Part shown: positions 17,766-26,072 of the stretch, in pieces
Numbering within the stretch: the first letter of the stretch is position 1
Layout of the letters: every line of letters begins with the position of its first letter
Assembly: GCF_019511445.1 (NCBI RefSeq)
Contig: NZ_JAEUAN010000018.1
Span: 62,001 to 126,000 of the forward strand
Direction of reading: 5' to 3'
Source of the DNA: Aliirhizobium wenxiniae
GTDB lineage: Bacteria; Pseudomonadota; Alphaproteobacteria; Rhizobiales; Rhizobiaceae
Length of the DNA stretch: 64,000 nt
Notes under the pieces: model-generated
The model's database searches: none
Told to the model about the DNA's origin: nothing
What the model saw: only the letters and a program-made list of their open reading frames with translations
Made by a program: the position numbers and the translations under genes

Positions 17766-19157
17766 ATGGCATCGACCCGCACCGAAACCGATACTTTTGG
17801 CCCGATCGACGTCGCCAGCGACCGCTATTGGGGCGCACAGGCGCAGCGTTCGCTCGGCAACTTCAAAATCGGCTGGGAGAAGCAGCCGCTTGCAGTCGTA
17901 CGCGCGCTCGGCATCGTCAAGCAGGCGGCAGCCATTGCAAACATGGAGCTTGCAGGCCTCGACAAGGGGATTGGCAAGACGATCATCGATGCCGCCCAGG
18001 AAGTCATCGACGGCAAGCTCAACGAGCATTTTCCGCTCGTCGTCTGGCAGACCGGTTCCGGCACCCAGTCGAACATGAATGCCAATGAAGTGATCTCCAA
18101 CCGGGCAATCGAAATGCTCGGTGGCGAAATGGGCTCCAAGAAGCCGGTGCATCCGAACGATCACGTCAACATGAGCCAGTCGTCGAACGACACCTATCCG
18201 ACGGCGATGCACATCGCTTGCGTCGAGACGATCGTTCGCCACCTCCTGCCGTCGCTGAAGCATCTGCACGAAGCGCTGGAAGCCAAGGTCAAGGCTTTCA
18301 ACCACATCATCAAGATCGGCCGCACCCACACGCAGGATGCAACGCCGCTGACGCTCGGCCAGGAGTTTTCGGGTTACGCCGCGCAGGTCGCCTCGGCGAT
18401 CGCCAATATCGAACTGACGCTGCCTGCCCTTTCCAAGCTCGCACAGGGCGGCACAGCCGTCGGTACCGGCCTCAATGCACCGATCGGCTTTGCCGAGAAG
18501 GTCGCAGACGAGATCTCCAAGATCACCGGATTGCCGTTCGTTACCGCGCCGAACAAGTTCGAAGCACTTGCCTCGCACGACTCGATGGTCTTCTCGCACG
18601 GCGCCATCAATGCCGCCGCGGCTGCTCTCTTCAAGATCGCCAATGACATCCGCTTCCTCGGCTCCGGTCCGCGCGCCGGCCTCGGCGAGCTGTCGCTGCC
18701 CGAAAACGAGCCGGGCTCGTCGATCATGCCGGGCAAGGTCAATCCGACCCAGTCGGAAGCGCTGACCCAGGTTTGCGCCCATATCTTCGGCAACCATGCC
18801 GCACTGACTTTTGCCGGCAGCCAGGGCCATTTCGAGCTGAACGTCTACAATCCGATGATGGCCTACAACTTCCTGCAGTCGGTTCAATTGCTGGGCGATG
18901 CAGCAGTGTCCTTCACCGACAATTGCGTCGTCGGGATCGAAGCCCGCGAAGACAATATCCGCAAGGGCGTCGAAAACTCGCTGATGCTGGTCACAGCGCT
19001 GAACTCCAAGCTCGGCTACGACATCTGCGCCAAGATCGCCAAGACCGCCCACAAGAACGGCACGACCCTGCGCGACGAAGCTGTCGGCGGCGGTTACTTG
19101 ACGAATGAAGAATTCGATCAGTATGTCCGTCCGGAAAACATGATCGGGCCGAAATAA
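17766..19157 (+). CDS. fumC: fumarate hydratase class II
   Basis: 463 aa iron-independent fumarase of the TCA cycle. The N-terminal DTFGPIDVASDRYWGAQ, the QTGSGTQSNMNANEV region, the catalytic HPNDHVN and the signature GSSIMPGKVNPTQSE (near residue 318) are all intact, and length is normal. A good ribosome site precedes the ATG at 17766. It is monocistronic by layout, with a hairpin after the stop. Confidence 0.97.
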   Translation: MASTRTETDTFGPIDVASDRYWGAQAQRSLGNFKIGWEKQPLAVVRALGIVKQAAAIANMELAGLDKGIGKTIIDAAQEVIDGKLNEHFPLVVWQTGSGTQSNMNANEVISNRAIEMLGGEMGSKKPVHPNDHVNMSQSSNDTYPTAMHIACVETIVRHLLPSLKHLHEALEAKVKAFNHIIKIGRTHTQDATPLTLGQEFSGYAAQVASAIANIELTLPALSKLAQGGTAVGTGLNAPIGFAEKVADEISKITGLPFVTAPNKFEALASHDSMVFSHGAINAAAAALFKIANDIRFLGSGPRAGLGELSLPENEPGSSIMPGKVNPTQSEALTQVCAHIFGNHAALTFAGSQGHFELNVYNPMMAYNFLQSVQLLGDAAVSFTDNCVVGIEAREDNIRKGVENSLMLVTALNSKLGYDICAKIAKTAHKNGTTLRDEAVGGGYLTNEEFDQYVRPENMIGPK

Positions 19158-19175
19158 AACTCCGAAAATCGAGTT

Positions 19176-19204
19176 CCGCATTCCGGTATCAAGCCGGAAT
19201 GCGG
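19176..19204 (+). terminator. hairpin after fumC
   Basis: Perfect 11-bp stem CCGCATTCCGG / CCGGAATGCGG with a TATCAAG loop, 18 nt after the fumC stop. Only a short T-rich stretch follows (ATTTTCC near 19220). Confidence 0.7.
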
Positions 19205-19219
19205 CCTCCTGATACCGCA

Positions 19220-19440
19220 ATTTTCCTCTAGAGAAATACAATAATCACTAAAGTATATTTCTCTAAATAAATATACATGACGACTTATCACATTGAGCGA
19301 AAAAGACTTTTAGAAAATTCAAAATCTCTGCAAACTACTTAGCGGATGCGTTAGGGAAATAGATCCTTAATTATTTTCCAATAGTTTTTAATATAAGATT
19401 TTATCAAATCCATGTAGTGGGGTCTAACTGGGGGTCGTCT
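19220..19440. promoter_or_regulatory. AT-rich leader of the diguanylate cyclase gene
   Basis: About 220 bases with far lower GC than the surrounding genes. They contain a perfect 10-bp inverted repeat, TAGAGAAATA at 19229-19238 and TATTTCTCTA at 19256-19265, and many A/T tracts. No ORF is supported. This is the presumed promoter and regulatory region of the downstream GGDEF gene. Confidence 0.5.
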
Positions 19441-20511
19441 ATGACGACGATATCTGCATCGAAGCCACATTCGGGCGACCTGATGGGGCAGATTATCTAT
19501 GCAGTGCGGTCTATGGGTGTCTCGCCCATTCCGCGCAATTATCAGCTTTTTTATGAAGCCTATATCGGTTCGAATCCGGATCTGACACGAGAACTCGCGG
19601 CCCTTGGCAGCAGGGCTACTCAGGAGGATCTGGACGTCATTTCCGAACGTTATCTCGGAGGTCCGCAGTCAGCGGTCATTGAAAAAGCAAACGACCGTTT
19701 GCTTGGCGAACTGGATGCGCTGCTGAAGCTTCTGCGCCAGGAGCAAAATTCGCTTGAGAGCTATGGAAAGCTGCTCAGCGAGACGGCGGCGCGCATCAAC
19801 ACGAAGAACAGCTTCTCGACCGACATCATCCGTAGCGCCATCAGCCTGTTGCATCAGGCAACCGACGACAAGATGGCGCATGGCGAAAAGACCGTCGACG
19901 ATATGGTGCAGCGGTCCAATGAAATGGATCAGGTTCGCCGCGAGCTCGACGAATACAAGCGCATCGCCAATACGGATTCTTTGACGCGACTGTCGAACCG
20001 TCGTGCCTTCGATGAACGCCTTGCTAGTTCGTTCGACAATCAGACGGCTTTGCCGCTGACGGCACTTGTGCTGGCCGACATCGATAACTTCAAGAAGATC
20101 AACGACAATTTCGGTCACCCGGTCGGCGACAAGATCCTTGCGACCGTCGCTTCGGTTCTGCGTGCCAATGTGCGCAAGGATGTCTTCGTCGCCCGCACCG
20201 GCGGCGAGGAGTTCGCCATCATCGTCGAGGGAAACACGCCCGACGAGGTCATGGTGATTTGCGAGCGCGTTCGTCGGGCACTGGAAACACGGACGTTCCG
20301 CAACTCCCGTTCAGGGATCAATTACGGACCTGTGACAATCTCGCTCGGTTATTCGATGGCCGCGCAGGCGGCGGATCCGGGTGAGCTTTATGCCCAGTCG
20401 GACACTGCTCTCTATTACGCCAAGAACAGCGGCCGGAACCGCTCGGTCTTCTTCGAAGACAGCATGAAAAGCCACTATCTCAGCAAGAACTGGCTGATCT
20501 ACAAAAAATGA
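19441..20511 (+). CDS. GGDEF diguanylate cyclase
   Basis: 356 aa soluble protein. Residues 1-170 form an uncharacterised helical sensor-like region with no membrane segment. The GGDEF domain follows (NTDSLTRLSNRRAFDERL, DIDNFKKINDNFGHPVGD, ARTGGEEFAI), so c-di-GMP synthesis is predicted active. The inhibitory I-site RxxD expected before GGEEF is not canonical: the bases read RKDV, with Asp shifted by one. The ATG at 19441 is preferred over a GTG 24 nt upstream. A terminator begins at the stop codon. A role in motility or biofilm switching is inferred from the family only. Confidence 0.93.
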   Translation: MTTISASKPHSGDLMGQIIYAVRSMGVSPIPRNYQLFYEAYIGSNPDLTRELAALGSRATQEDLDVISERYLGGPQSAVIEKANDRLLGELDALLKLLRQEQNSLESYGKLLSETAARINTKNSFSTDIIRSAISLLHQATDDKMAHGEKTVDDMVQRSNEMDQVRRELDEYKRIANTDSLTRLSNRRAFDERLASSFDNQTALPLTALVLADIDNFKKINDNFGHPVGDKILATVASVLRANVRKDVFVARTGGEEFAIIVEGNTPDEVMVICERVRRALETRTFRNSRSGINYGPVTISLGYSMAAQAADPGELYAQSDTALYYAKNSGRNRSVFFEDSMKSHYLSKNWLIYKK

Positions 20512-20545
20512 AAAGGCAGGCCGCGCGGCCTGCCTTTTCATTTTT
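20511..20545. terminator. strong bidirectional terminator
   Basis: A perfect palindrome AAAAGGCAGGCCGC / GCGGCCTGCCTTTT (20511-20538) followed by CATTTTT, starting at the last base of the GGDEF stop codon and lying before the convergent PNPOx-like gene. Confidence 0.9.
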
Positions 20546-20558
20546 GGAGACCCCGTAA

Positions 20559-21191
20559 TCACCACATGGTCTTGGCGGCGCGCGCGGGCAACTCGCGATC
20601 GTAGGTCTCGCTGTCGAAATCCGCCTTGGTCGCCTTCAAAAGCTGCCCAGGTGTCGGCAGCGTCTTCGGATCGACGAAACGATCGACATTCCACAACTCG
20701 GAACGCATCAGCGCGCGAGCGCACTGGAAATAGACCTCGTCGATGGTGACGATTGCCACCGTTCGCGGATGCTTGCCGTCCATCTCGAAGCTTTGCAAAA
20801 GAGAGGGTTCGGCGGAGACGACCGCCCTGCCATTGACGCGCATCGTCGTGTTCGAGCCGGGGATCAGAAACATCAGGGCGACACGCGGATCACGGACGAT
20901 ATTGATCAGCGAATCGATCCGGTTGTTGCCGCGCCAATCCGGCAGAAGCAGCGTGCTTTCATCGGTTACCCTGACGACACCGCCGAGATCGCCGCGCGGC
21001 GAACAGTCGAGCCCCTCCGGTCCGACCGTCGCCAGCGCCACGAAGGGAGCCATTTCTATCATCTGCCGATATTCCGGGGTCAGCACCGTCGTCACCTTGG
21101 TAATCGACGCTTCGCCGACATCGCCATAGATAGCCTTCAATGCGTCCACCGATGTGATGATCCCTTGCTCATTCCCCAGCACATCACTCAC
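20559..21191 (-). CDS. PNPOx-like FMN-binding protein (MSMEG_1061-type)
   Basis: 210 aa. The split-barrel flavin fold is recognisable from FVALATVGPEGLDCSPRGD, LLLPDWRGNNRIDSLINIVRDPRVALMFLIPG and MRVNGRAVV, matching the pyridoxamine-phosphate-oxidase-like subfamily named after MSMEG_1061 (recollection). Such proteins bind FMN or F420; the substrate is unknown. It starts at a GTG that overlaps the stop of the Kef-type antiporter gene by 4 nt (GTGA), implying translational coupling and possibly a functional link. Confidence 0.85.
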   Translation of the reverse strand: MSDVLGNEQGIITSVDALKAIYGDVGEASITKVTTVLTPEYRQMIEMAPFVALATVGPEGLDCSPRGDLGGVVRVTDESTLLLPDWRGNNRIDSLINIVRDPRVALMFLIPGSNTTMRVNGRAVVSAEPSLLQSFEMDGKHPRTVAIVTIDEVYFQCARALMRSELWNVDRFVDPKTLPTPGQLLKATKADFDSETYDRELPARAAKTMW

Positions 21192-23011
21192 GTTGCAGCC
21201 TCCTGAGCGGCCGCCTGCTCGGCTGCACGCTGTTCTCTTTGACGAGCTGTTCTCGCCGCGATGACGTCGGCCGGGCGGGCATTGCCCTTGATCAGCGAGC
21301 GGCCGGCATAAATGCCACCTATCTGTTCGAGCGCAAAACGTTCGCTGTCGGTTTCGCGGAATTCCTCGATGATCTGCGCCGTCAACTCCTGCTCTTCACC
21401 AAGCACGGTCAGGACTTCGCTACCGAAATTCAGCGCCGATTCGTAGGTCTCGCGGATTTGGTAGTCCACTCCAGCCTTCAACAGGTCGATCGCGTGACCG
21501 CGGTCATAGGCCCGCGCCAGAAGCGGCACCAGCGGGAATTCTTCCTTGACGATCTCGGCAATCTTTATCGCCGCTTCCTTGTCGTCGATGCAGATGAGGA
21601 TGGCCTTTGCCGTCGCGGCACCTGCCGCATGCAGGATCTCCGGACGTGATCCATCACCGTAAAAAACCTTGAAGCCGAAGTCGCCGATATCCCGGATGAA
21701 CTCGGCGTCCCTGTCGATGATCGACAGGGTGTATCCGCGCGCCAGAACCGGCTGGCTGACGATCTGTCCGAAACGGCCGAAGCCGATCATCAGCACGGTG
21801 CCGGCAATATCCTCGGGCGCATCGAGCCCGCTGGTATCCACCTGAGGTTTCGGCGCGATGCGGACATAGACCGCAACGACCAGCGGCGTGACCACCATGG
21901 AGAGCACGATGGTTGCGGTCAGGACCGCATTGGTCTCGGCATCGAAAATCCCGACTGAGGTCGCCGCCGCGTAAAGCACGAAGGCGAATTCACCGCCCTG
22001 CGCCATCAGGATCGCACGTCCCACGCTTTCCGGATGCGGCGCGCCCAAAAGCCGTGCCACGCCATATATGACCAGAGCCTTGACGATCATATAGGCCACG
22101 ACCGCCAGGATTACATGCTGCCAGTTGGCGGCGATGACGGCGAGATCCACCGCCATGCCGACACCGAGGAAAAACAGGCCGAGCAGAATGCCGCGGAACG
22201 GTTCGATATCGGCCTCCAGCTGGTGGCGGAAGGACGATTCCGACAGAAGCACGCCGGCAAGGAAGGCGCCCATGGCCATGGATAGACCGGCGAAATCCAT
22301 CAGCAGCGCCGAGCCGAGCACCACCAGCAGAGCTGCGGCCGTCATCACCTCGCGGGCGCCGGAATTGGCCAATAGCCGGAAGAAGGGGTTGAGCAGATAG
22401 CGACCGGCAAGAACCAGCGCCATCAGCGCCGCAAGCCCGATACCGACGGATTGCAGGCGCCCTGCCAGAGACACGGTCTCGCCATGCGAGGCCAGAAGCG
22501 CCACGATTGCCAAGAGCGGCACGATGGCCAGATCCTCGAAAAGCAGGATCGAGACGATATGCTGGCCCTTCGGCGTGTGCATATGATTGCGCTCCTGCAG
22601 CATCTGCATGACGATCGCGGTAGATGTCAGGACAAAACCGGTTCCGGCCACGAAGGCGACGGGCGCGGACTGGCCGAGCCCCATGCCGATTGCCATCAGC
22701 GCCACGATACAGGCGCAGACCTGCAGCGCCCCTAGGCCGAAAATATCCTTGCGCATGTTCCACAGCCGCGACGGCTGCATTTCAAGCCCGATGATGAAGA
22801 GGAACATCACCACGCCGAGTTCGGCTATGTGCAGTATGGCTTGCGGATCGGAGACGAGCTTCAATCCGAATGGACCAACCACAAGACCTGCCGCAAGATA
22901 ACCAAGCACAGAGCCGAGCCCTATCCGTTTGAACAGGGGCGCGGCAATGACCCCTGCCCCGAGCAGCGCCACGACCTGGACCAGTTCACCTGCATTCGAT
23001 TCTGCCGCCAC
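21188..23011 (-). CDS. KefB/KefC-type monovalent cation:proton antiporter
   Basis: 607 aa CPA2-family protein. The first 385 residues contain about a dozen hydrophobic helices (e.g. VVALLGAGVIAAPLF, LLFEDLAIVPLLAIVALL). A cytoplasmic RCK/TrkA-N domain follows (TVLMIGFGRFGQIVSQPVL, IDRDAEFI, KVFYGDGSRPEILHAAGA), then an alanine/glutamine-rich tail. KefC-like proteins export K+ in exchange for H+ and are gated by glutathione adducts. Start is a GTG with AAGGGG upstream. The overlapping downstream flavoprotein recalls the KefF accessory arrangement, though from a different fold. Confidence 0.92.
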   Translation of the reverse strand: MAAESNAGELVQVVALLGAGVIAAPLFKRIGLGSVLGYLAAGLVVGPFGLKLVSDPQAILHIAELGVVMFLFIIGLEMQPSRLWNMRKDIFGLGALQVCACIVALMAIGMGLGQSAPVAFVAGTGFVLTSTAIVMQMLQERNHMHTPKGQHIVSILLFEDLAIVPLLAIVALLASHGETVSLAGRLQSVGIGLAALMALVLAGRYLLNPFFRLLANSGAREVMTAAALLVVLGSALLMDFAGLSMAMGAFLAGVLLSESSFRHQLEADIEPFRGILLGLFFLGVGMAVDLAVIAANWQHVILAVVAYMIVKALVIYGVARLLGAPHPESVGRAILMAQGGEFAFVLYAAATSVGIFDAETNAVLTATIVLSMVVTPLVVAVYVRIAPKPQVDTSGLDAPEDIAGTVLMIGFGRFGQIVSQPVLARGYTLSIIDRDAEFIRDIGDFGFKVFYGDGSRPEILHAAGAATAKAILICIDDKEAAIKIAEIVKEEFPLVPLLARAYDRGHAIDLLKAGVDYQIRETYESALNFGSEVLTVLGEEQELTAQIIEEFRETDSERFALEQIGGIYAGRSLIKGNARPADVIAARTARQREQRAAEQAAAQEAAT

Positions 23012-23035
23012 CCGCTTATCCCCTTACTTATCCTG

Positions 23036-23419
23036 TTAATGCGCTCGCGCGCCGTCTCGGCTCAGGCCCTTAGCAGCCAGTTCCTCTTCGTATTGTCGAA
23101 AAAGATTGTCACCATCGATCCCGAGTTCCCGCAGATAACGCCAGGTAAAAATCCCGCTGTCGTGACCGTCGTCGAAAGCGATACGCACGGCATAGTTTCC
23201 GGCGGCAACCACGTTGCGGATCGCCACCATGCGCTTGCCGGGAACCGTCACCTTCTGTCCGGGGCCGTGGCCCTGAACCTCGGCAGAGGGAGACAGAACA
23301 CGCAGCCGTTCGGCAGGCAGCGCGAAACGCGCGCCATCGTCGAATGTCACGGTCAGAGTTCTCTTGTCCTCGGCCACGCGCAATTCGGTCGGCCAACTGT
23401 CATTTAAAACCTCGGTCAT
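23036..23419 (-). CDS. DUF971 (gamma-butyrobetaine hydroxylase-like N domain) protein
   Basis: 127 aa. The pattern WPTELRVAEDKRTLTVTFDDGARFALPAERLRVLSPSAEVQGHG and YAVRIAFDDGHDSGIFTWRYLRELG is typical of DUF971. Stand-alone members are often linked with Fe-S or Mrp-type proteins, but function is not settled. The ATG at 23419 has GGAAGAG upstream; an earlier in-frame start at 23443 is less likely. It lies 24 nt before the Kef gene in the same direction, so the three minus-strand genes may be one operon. Confidence 0.88.
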   Translation of the reverse strand: MTEVLNDSWPTELRVAEDKRTLTVTFDDGARFALPAERLRVLSPSAEVQGHGPGQKVTVPGKRMVAIRNVVAAGNYAVRIAFDDGHDSGIFTWRYLRELGIDGDNLFRQYEEELAAKGLSRDGARAH

Positions 23420-23582
23420 GTCCGCTCTTCCAATTTCACCCACTCAGGATTATGGATTTCGTCAATTCGCCGCAACCCTGTCCGTCGCGCTGATTTGATC
23501 CAAGATACATCCGCCTTGCCGGTGTAAAGCTTGACGTCGCCTTCAAGGACCACCAGATTCCGGCGATCAGGAGTATGTTGAT

Positions 23583-24629
23583 TTGAATTCCATCGTTACC
23601 CCACCCCTGTTCGGCAATCCAGCGTCGGCTCACGCGCCGATGATCGATCCGTTCGGCCGTGCGGTGACCTATCTTCGCGTGTCGGTGACGGACCGTTGTG
23701 ATTTCCGCTGCACCTATTGCATGGCGGAAAACATGACATTCCTGCCGAAGAAGGACCTTTTGACACTCGAGGAACTTGAGCGTCTCTGTTCCGCCTTCAT
23801 CGCCAAGGGCGTTCGTAAACTGAGGCTCACCGGAGGCGAACCGCTGGTGCGCAAGAACATCATGTTCTTGGTCGAAGCGCTTGGAAAGCAGATCGAGGCC
23901 GGACGGCTGGACGAGCTGACGCTGACGACCAATGGTTCGCAGCTGACCCGCTATGCGCAGGAACTCCATGACAATGGCGTGCGCCGCATCAATGTCTCGC
24001 TCGACACGCTGAATGAGGCCAAATTCAAGGCGATCACCCGCTGGGGCAATTTCCGTCAGGTGATGGACGGCATCGACGCCGCGCAGAAGGCCGGCATCAA
24101 GATCAAGCTCAACGCCGTGGCGCTGAAGGATTTCAACGATCTCGAAATCCCCGACATGATCCGTTTCGCCCATGGCCGCGGCATGGACCTGACTTTGATC
24201 GAAACCATGCCGATGGGCGAAATCGACGAGGATCGCACCGACCAGTATCTACCTTTGTCAGAGGTTCGTGCAGGTCTCGAAAACCAGTTCACGCTCTCCG
24301 ACATCCCCTACAAGACCGGCGGCCCCGCGCGTTATGTCGAGGTGAAGGAAACCGGTGGACGGCTGGGCTTCATCACGCCGATGACGCATAATTTCTGCGA
24401 AAGCTGCAATCGCGTCCGCCTCACCTGCACCGGCACGCTCTACATGTGCCTCGGCCAGAACGACGCGGCGGATCTGCGCTCGGCCTTGCGCGCCTCTGAC
24501 GACGACGAGTATCTTGCGACCGCCATCGACGAGGCGATCACCCGCAAGCCGAAGGGTCATGACTTCATCATCGACCGTACCCACAAGCGGCCCGCCGTCG
24601 CCCGGCACATGAGTGTCACCGGCGGGTGA
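23583..24629 (+). CDS. moaA: GTP 3',8-cyclase (molybdenum cofactor synthesis)
   Basis: 348 aa radical-SAM enzyme for the first step of molybdopterin synthesis. The N-terminal cluster is CDFRCTYC (near residue 39) and the second, substrate-binding cluster is FCESCNRVRLTCTGTLYMC. LRLTGGEPLVR and the C-terminal double glycine (VTGG) required by the family are present. The best start is a TTG at 23583 with AGGAG 8 nt upstream; the nearby ATG is out of frame. Its 3' end overlaps the convergent thiD by 14 nt. mobA and mobB are about 6 kb downstream. Confidence 0.96.
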   Translation: MNSIVTPPLFGNPASAHAPMIDPFGRAVTYLRVSVTDRCDFRCTYCMAENMTFLPKKDLLTLEELERLCSAFIAKGVRKLRLTGGEPLVRKNIMFLVEALGKQIEAGRLDELTLTTNGSQLTRYAQELHDNGVRRINVSLDTLNEAKFKAITRWGNFRQVMDGIDAAQKAGIKIKLNAVALKDFNDLEIPDMIRFAHGRGMDLTLIETMPMGEIDEDRTDQYLPLSEVRAGLENQFTLSDIPYKTGGPARYVEVKETGGRLGFITPMTHNFCESCNRVRLTCTGTLYMCLGQNDAADLRSALRASDDDEYLATAIDEAITRKPKGHDFIIDRTHKRPAVARHMSVTGG

Positions 24630-25440
24630 TGCCTTCATTCCATAGTTCTACGAAATGATGGACAGGCCCATGACCGCTGCCGACTGACAGTTCGTTAGCG
24701 GCCGCGATCGCCTCTGCCAGATAGGTTTTCGCCGCCCTGACCGCCTCAACCACCGACTGACCTTTTGCCAATTCGGCAGCAATAGCGCTGGATAGGGTGC
24801 AGCCGGTTCCGTGCGTATTTTTTGTCCTGGTTCTCGACCCTTCGAACCAGGTCACTCCGCCAGCCTCAGCCAGCACATCCGGGCTGTCATCGCTCTCCAG
24901 ATGCCCGCCCTTGATCAGCACGGCCCGCGGTCCAAGATGTAGCAGCCGCTTCGCCTGCGCTGCCATGTCTTCCCGCGTTTGCGCCTCTCGCTCGCCGAGC
25001 AGGGCTGCCGCTTCCGGCAGGTTGGGTGTAATCACGGTTGCCAGCGGCAGAAGTCTCTCGATGATCGCCTGATTGGCATCCTTCGCCAGAAGCGGCGCTC
25101 CACCTTTTGCAACCATGACCGGATCAAGCACGATCGGAATTCCAGCCGCATAGGCTTCAAGCGAGGCGGCAACCGTCTCGGCAATCTGCGCATTGGCGAT
25201 CATGCCGATCTTCACCGCATCGACCCTGACGTCTGAAAAGACAGCCTCGATCTCAGCGCGGACAAAATCAGGCGGCAGCGCATGGATGGCGGTGACGCCT
25301 TGCGTATTCTGCGCCGTCAACGCGGTCAGCGCCGCCATCCCATAGGTTCCGCGGGCGGAAAATGCCTTGAGGTCAGCCTGGATGCCGGCACCGCCGGACG
25401 GATCGGAACCTGCAATCGATAAAACATTGCGAATGGTCAT
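24616..25440 (-). CDS. thiD: hydroxymethylpyrimidine/phosphomethylpyrimidine kinase
   Basis: 274 aa ribokinase-fold enzyme phosphorylating HMP and HMP-P for thiamine synthesis or salvage. Clear motifs: NVLSIAGSDPSGGAGIQADLKAFSARGTYGMAALTALTAQNT at the start, VLDPVMVAKGG, TPNLPEAAALLG and NTHGTGCTLSSAIAAELA with the anion hole. The ATG at 25440 overlaps the thiE stop (ATGA), so the longer upstream reading is not needed. Last gene of the riboswitch-controlled operon; its end overlaps moaA. Confidence 0.96.
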   Translation of the reverse strand: MTIRNVLSIAGSDPSGGAGIQADLKAFSARGTYGMAALTALTAQNTQGVTAIHALPPDFVRAEIEAVFSDVRVDAVKIGMIANAQIAETVAASLEAYAAGIPIVLDPVMVAKGGAPLLAKDANQAIIERLLPLATVITPNLPEAAALLGEREAQTREDMAAQAKRLLHLGPRAVLIKGGHLESDDSPDVLAEAGGVTWFEGSRTRTKNTHGTGCTLSSAIAAELAKGQSVVEAVRAAKTYLAEAIAAANELSVGSGHGPVHHFVELWNEGITRR

Positions 25441-26072
25441 TTGCCTATCCTTGCGATTTCTGCAGCAATAAGTCTGGTCGCTGCCTCCGGGTCCGGCTGT
25501 CCGCATATGGCGGAGACAACGGCGAGGCCTTTGGCTCCGGCCGAGAAAATTTCGCCTGCATGCCCTCCCTTGACCCCGCCGATCGCGACCGCAGGAACAG
25601 GTGCCAGCGCCACGATCCGCTTCAGGCCGTCGAAACCGACAGGGGGCTTGTGGTCAGGCTTGGTTCCGGTGGCAAAGACCGGACCAATACCGACGTAATC
25701 AACCACGGCCGGATCGACACGTTTCGCCAGTTCCTCCGTTTCGACGGAAAGACCCAGGATCATTTGATCGCCGACACGCGCGCGCACCGAGACTGCCGCC
25801 ATGTCGTCCTGCCCGACATGGATGCCGTCGGCACCGATCGCAAGCGCCGCATCCACGTCATCGTTGACGATCAGCGGCACGCCGGTTCCGGCAAGTGCCG
25901 CCTTCAGTTCCAGCCCCATCGCGATCATTTCGGCGGTCGTCGCCTGCTTGTCGCGCAATTGCACCATGGTCGCGCCGCCGCGTACCGCAAGACGTGCCGT
26001 CTCGATCATTCCAACCGCGCGGCAAAGATCAGGGTCGAGCACCAGATAGAGGGAAAGATCGAAACGCTTCAT
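25437..26072 (-). CDS. thiE: thiamine phosphate synthase
   Basis: 211 aa TIM-barrel enzyme joining HMP-PP and thiazole phosphate. Expected segments are present: LYLVLDPDLC, GGATMVQLRDKQAT, LIVNDDVDAALAIGADGIHVGQDD, LGLSVET, DYVGIGPVFATGTKPD and VAIGGVK. It overlaps thiM by 4 nt upstream and thiD by 4 nt downstream, so the operon is thiM-thiE-thiD. Confidence 0.96.
   Translation of the reverse strand: MKRFDLSLYLVLDPDLCRAVGMIETARLAVRGGATMVQLRDKQATTAEMIAMGLELKAALAGTGVPLIVNDDVDAALAIGADGIHVGQDDMAAVSVRARVGDQMILGLSVETEELAKRVDPAVVDYVGIGPVFATGTKPDHKPPVGFDGLKRIVALAPVPAVAIGGVKGGHAGEIFSAGAKGLAVVSAICGQPDPEAATRLIAAEIARIGK

Noticed and set aside
17736..19241. 501-codon minus-strand ORF opposite fumC
   Set aside because: Shadow of fumC; no motif and improbable composition.
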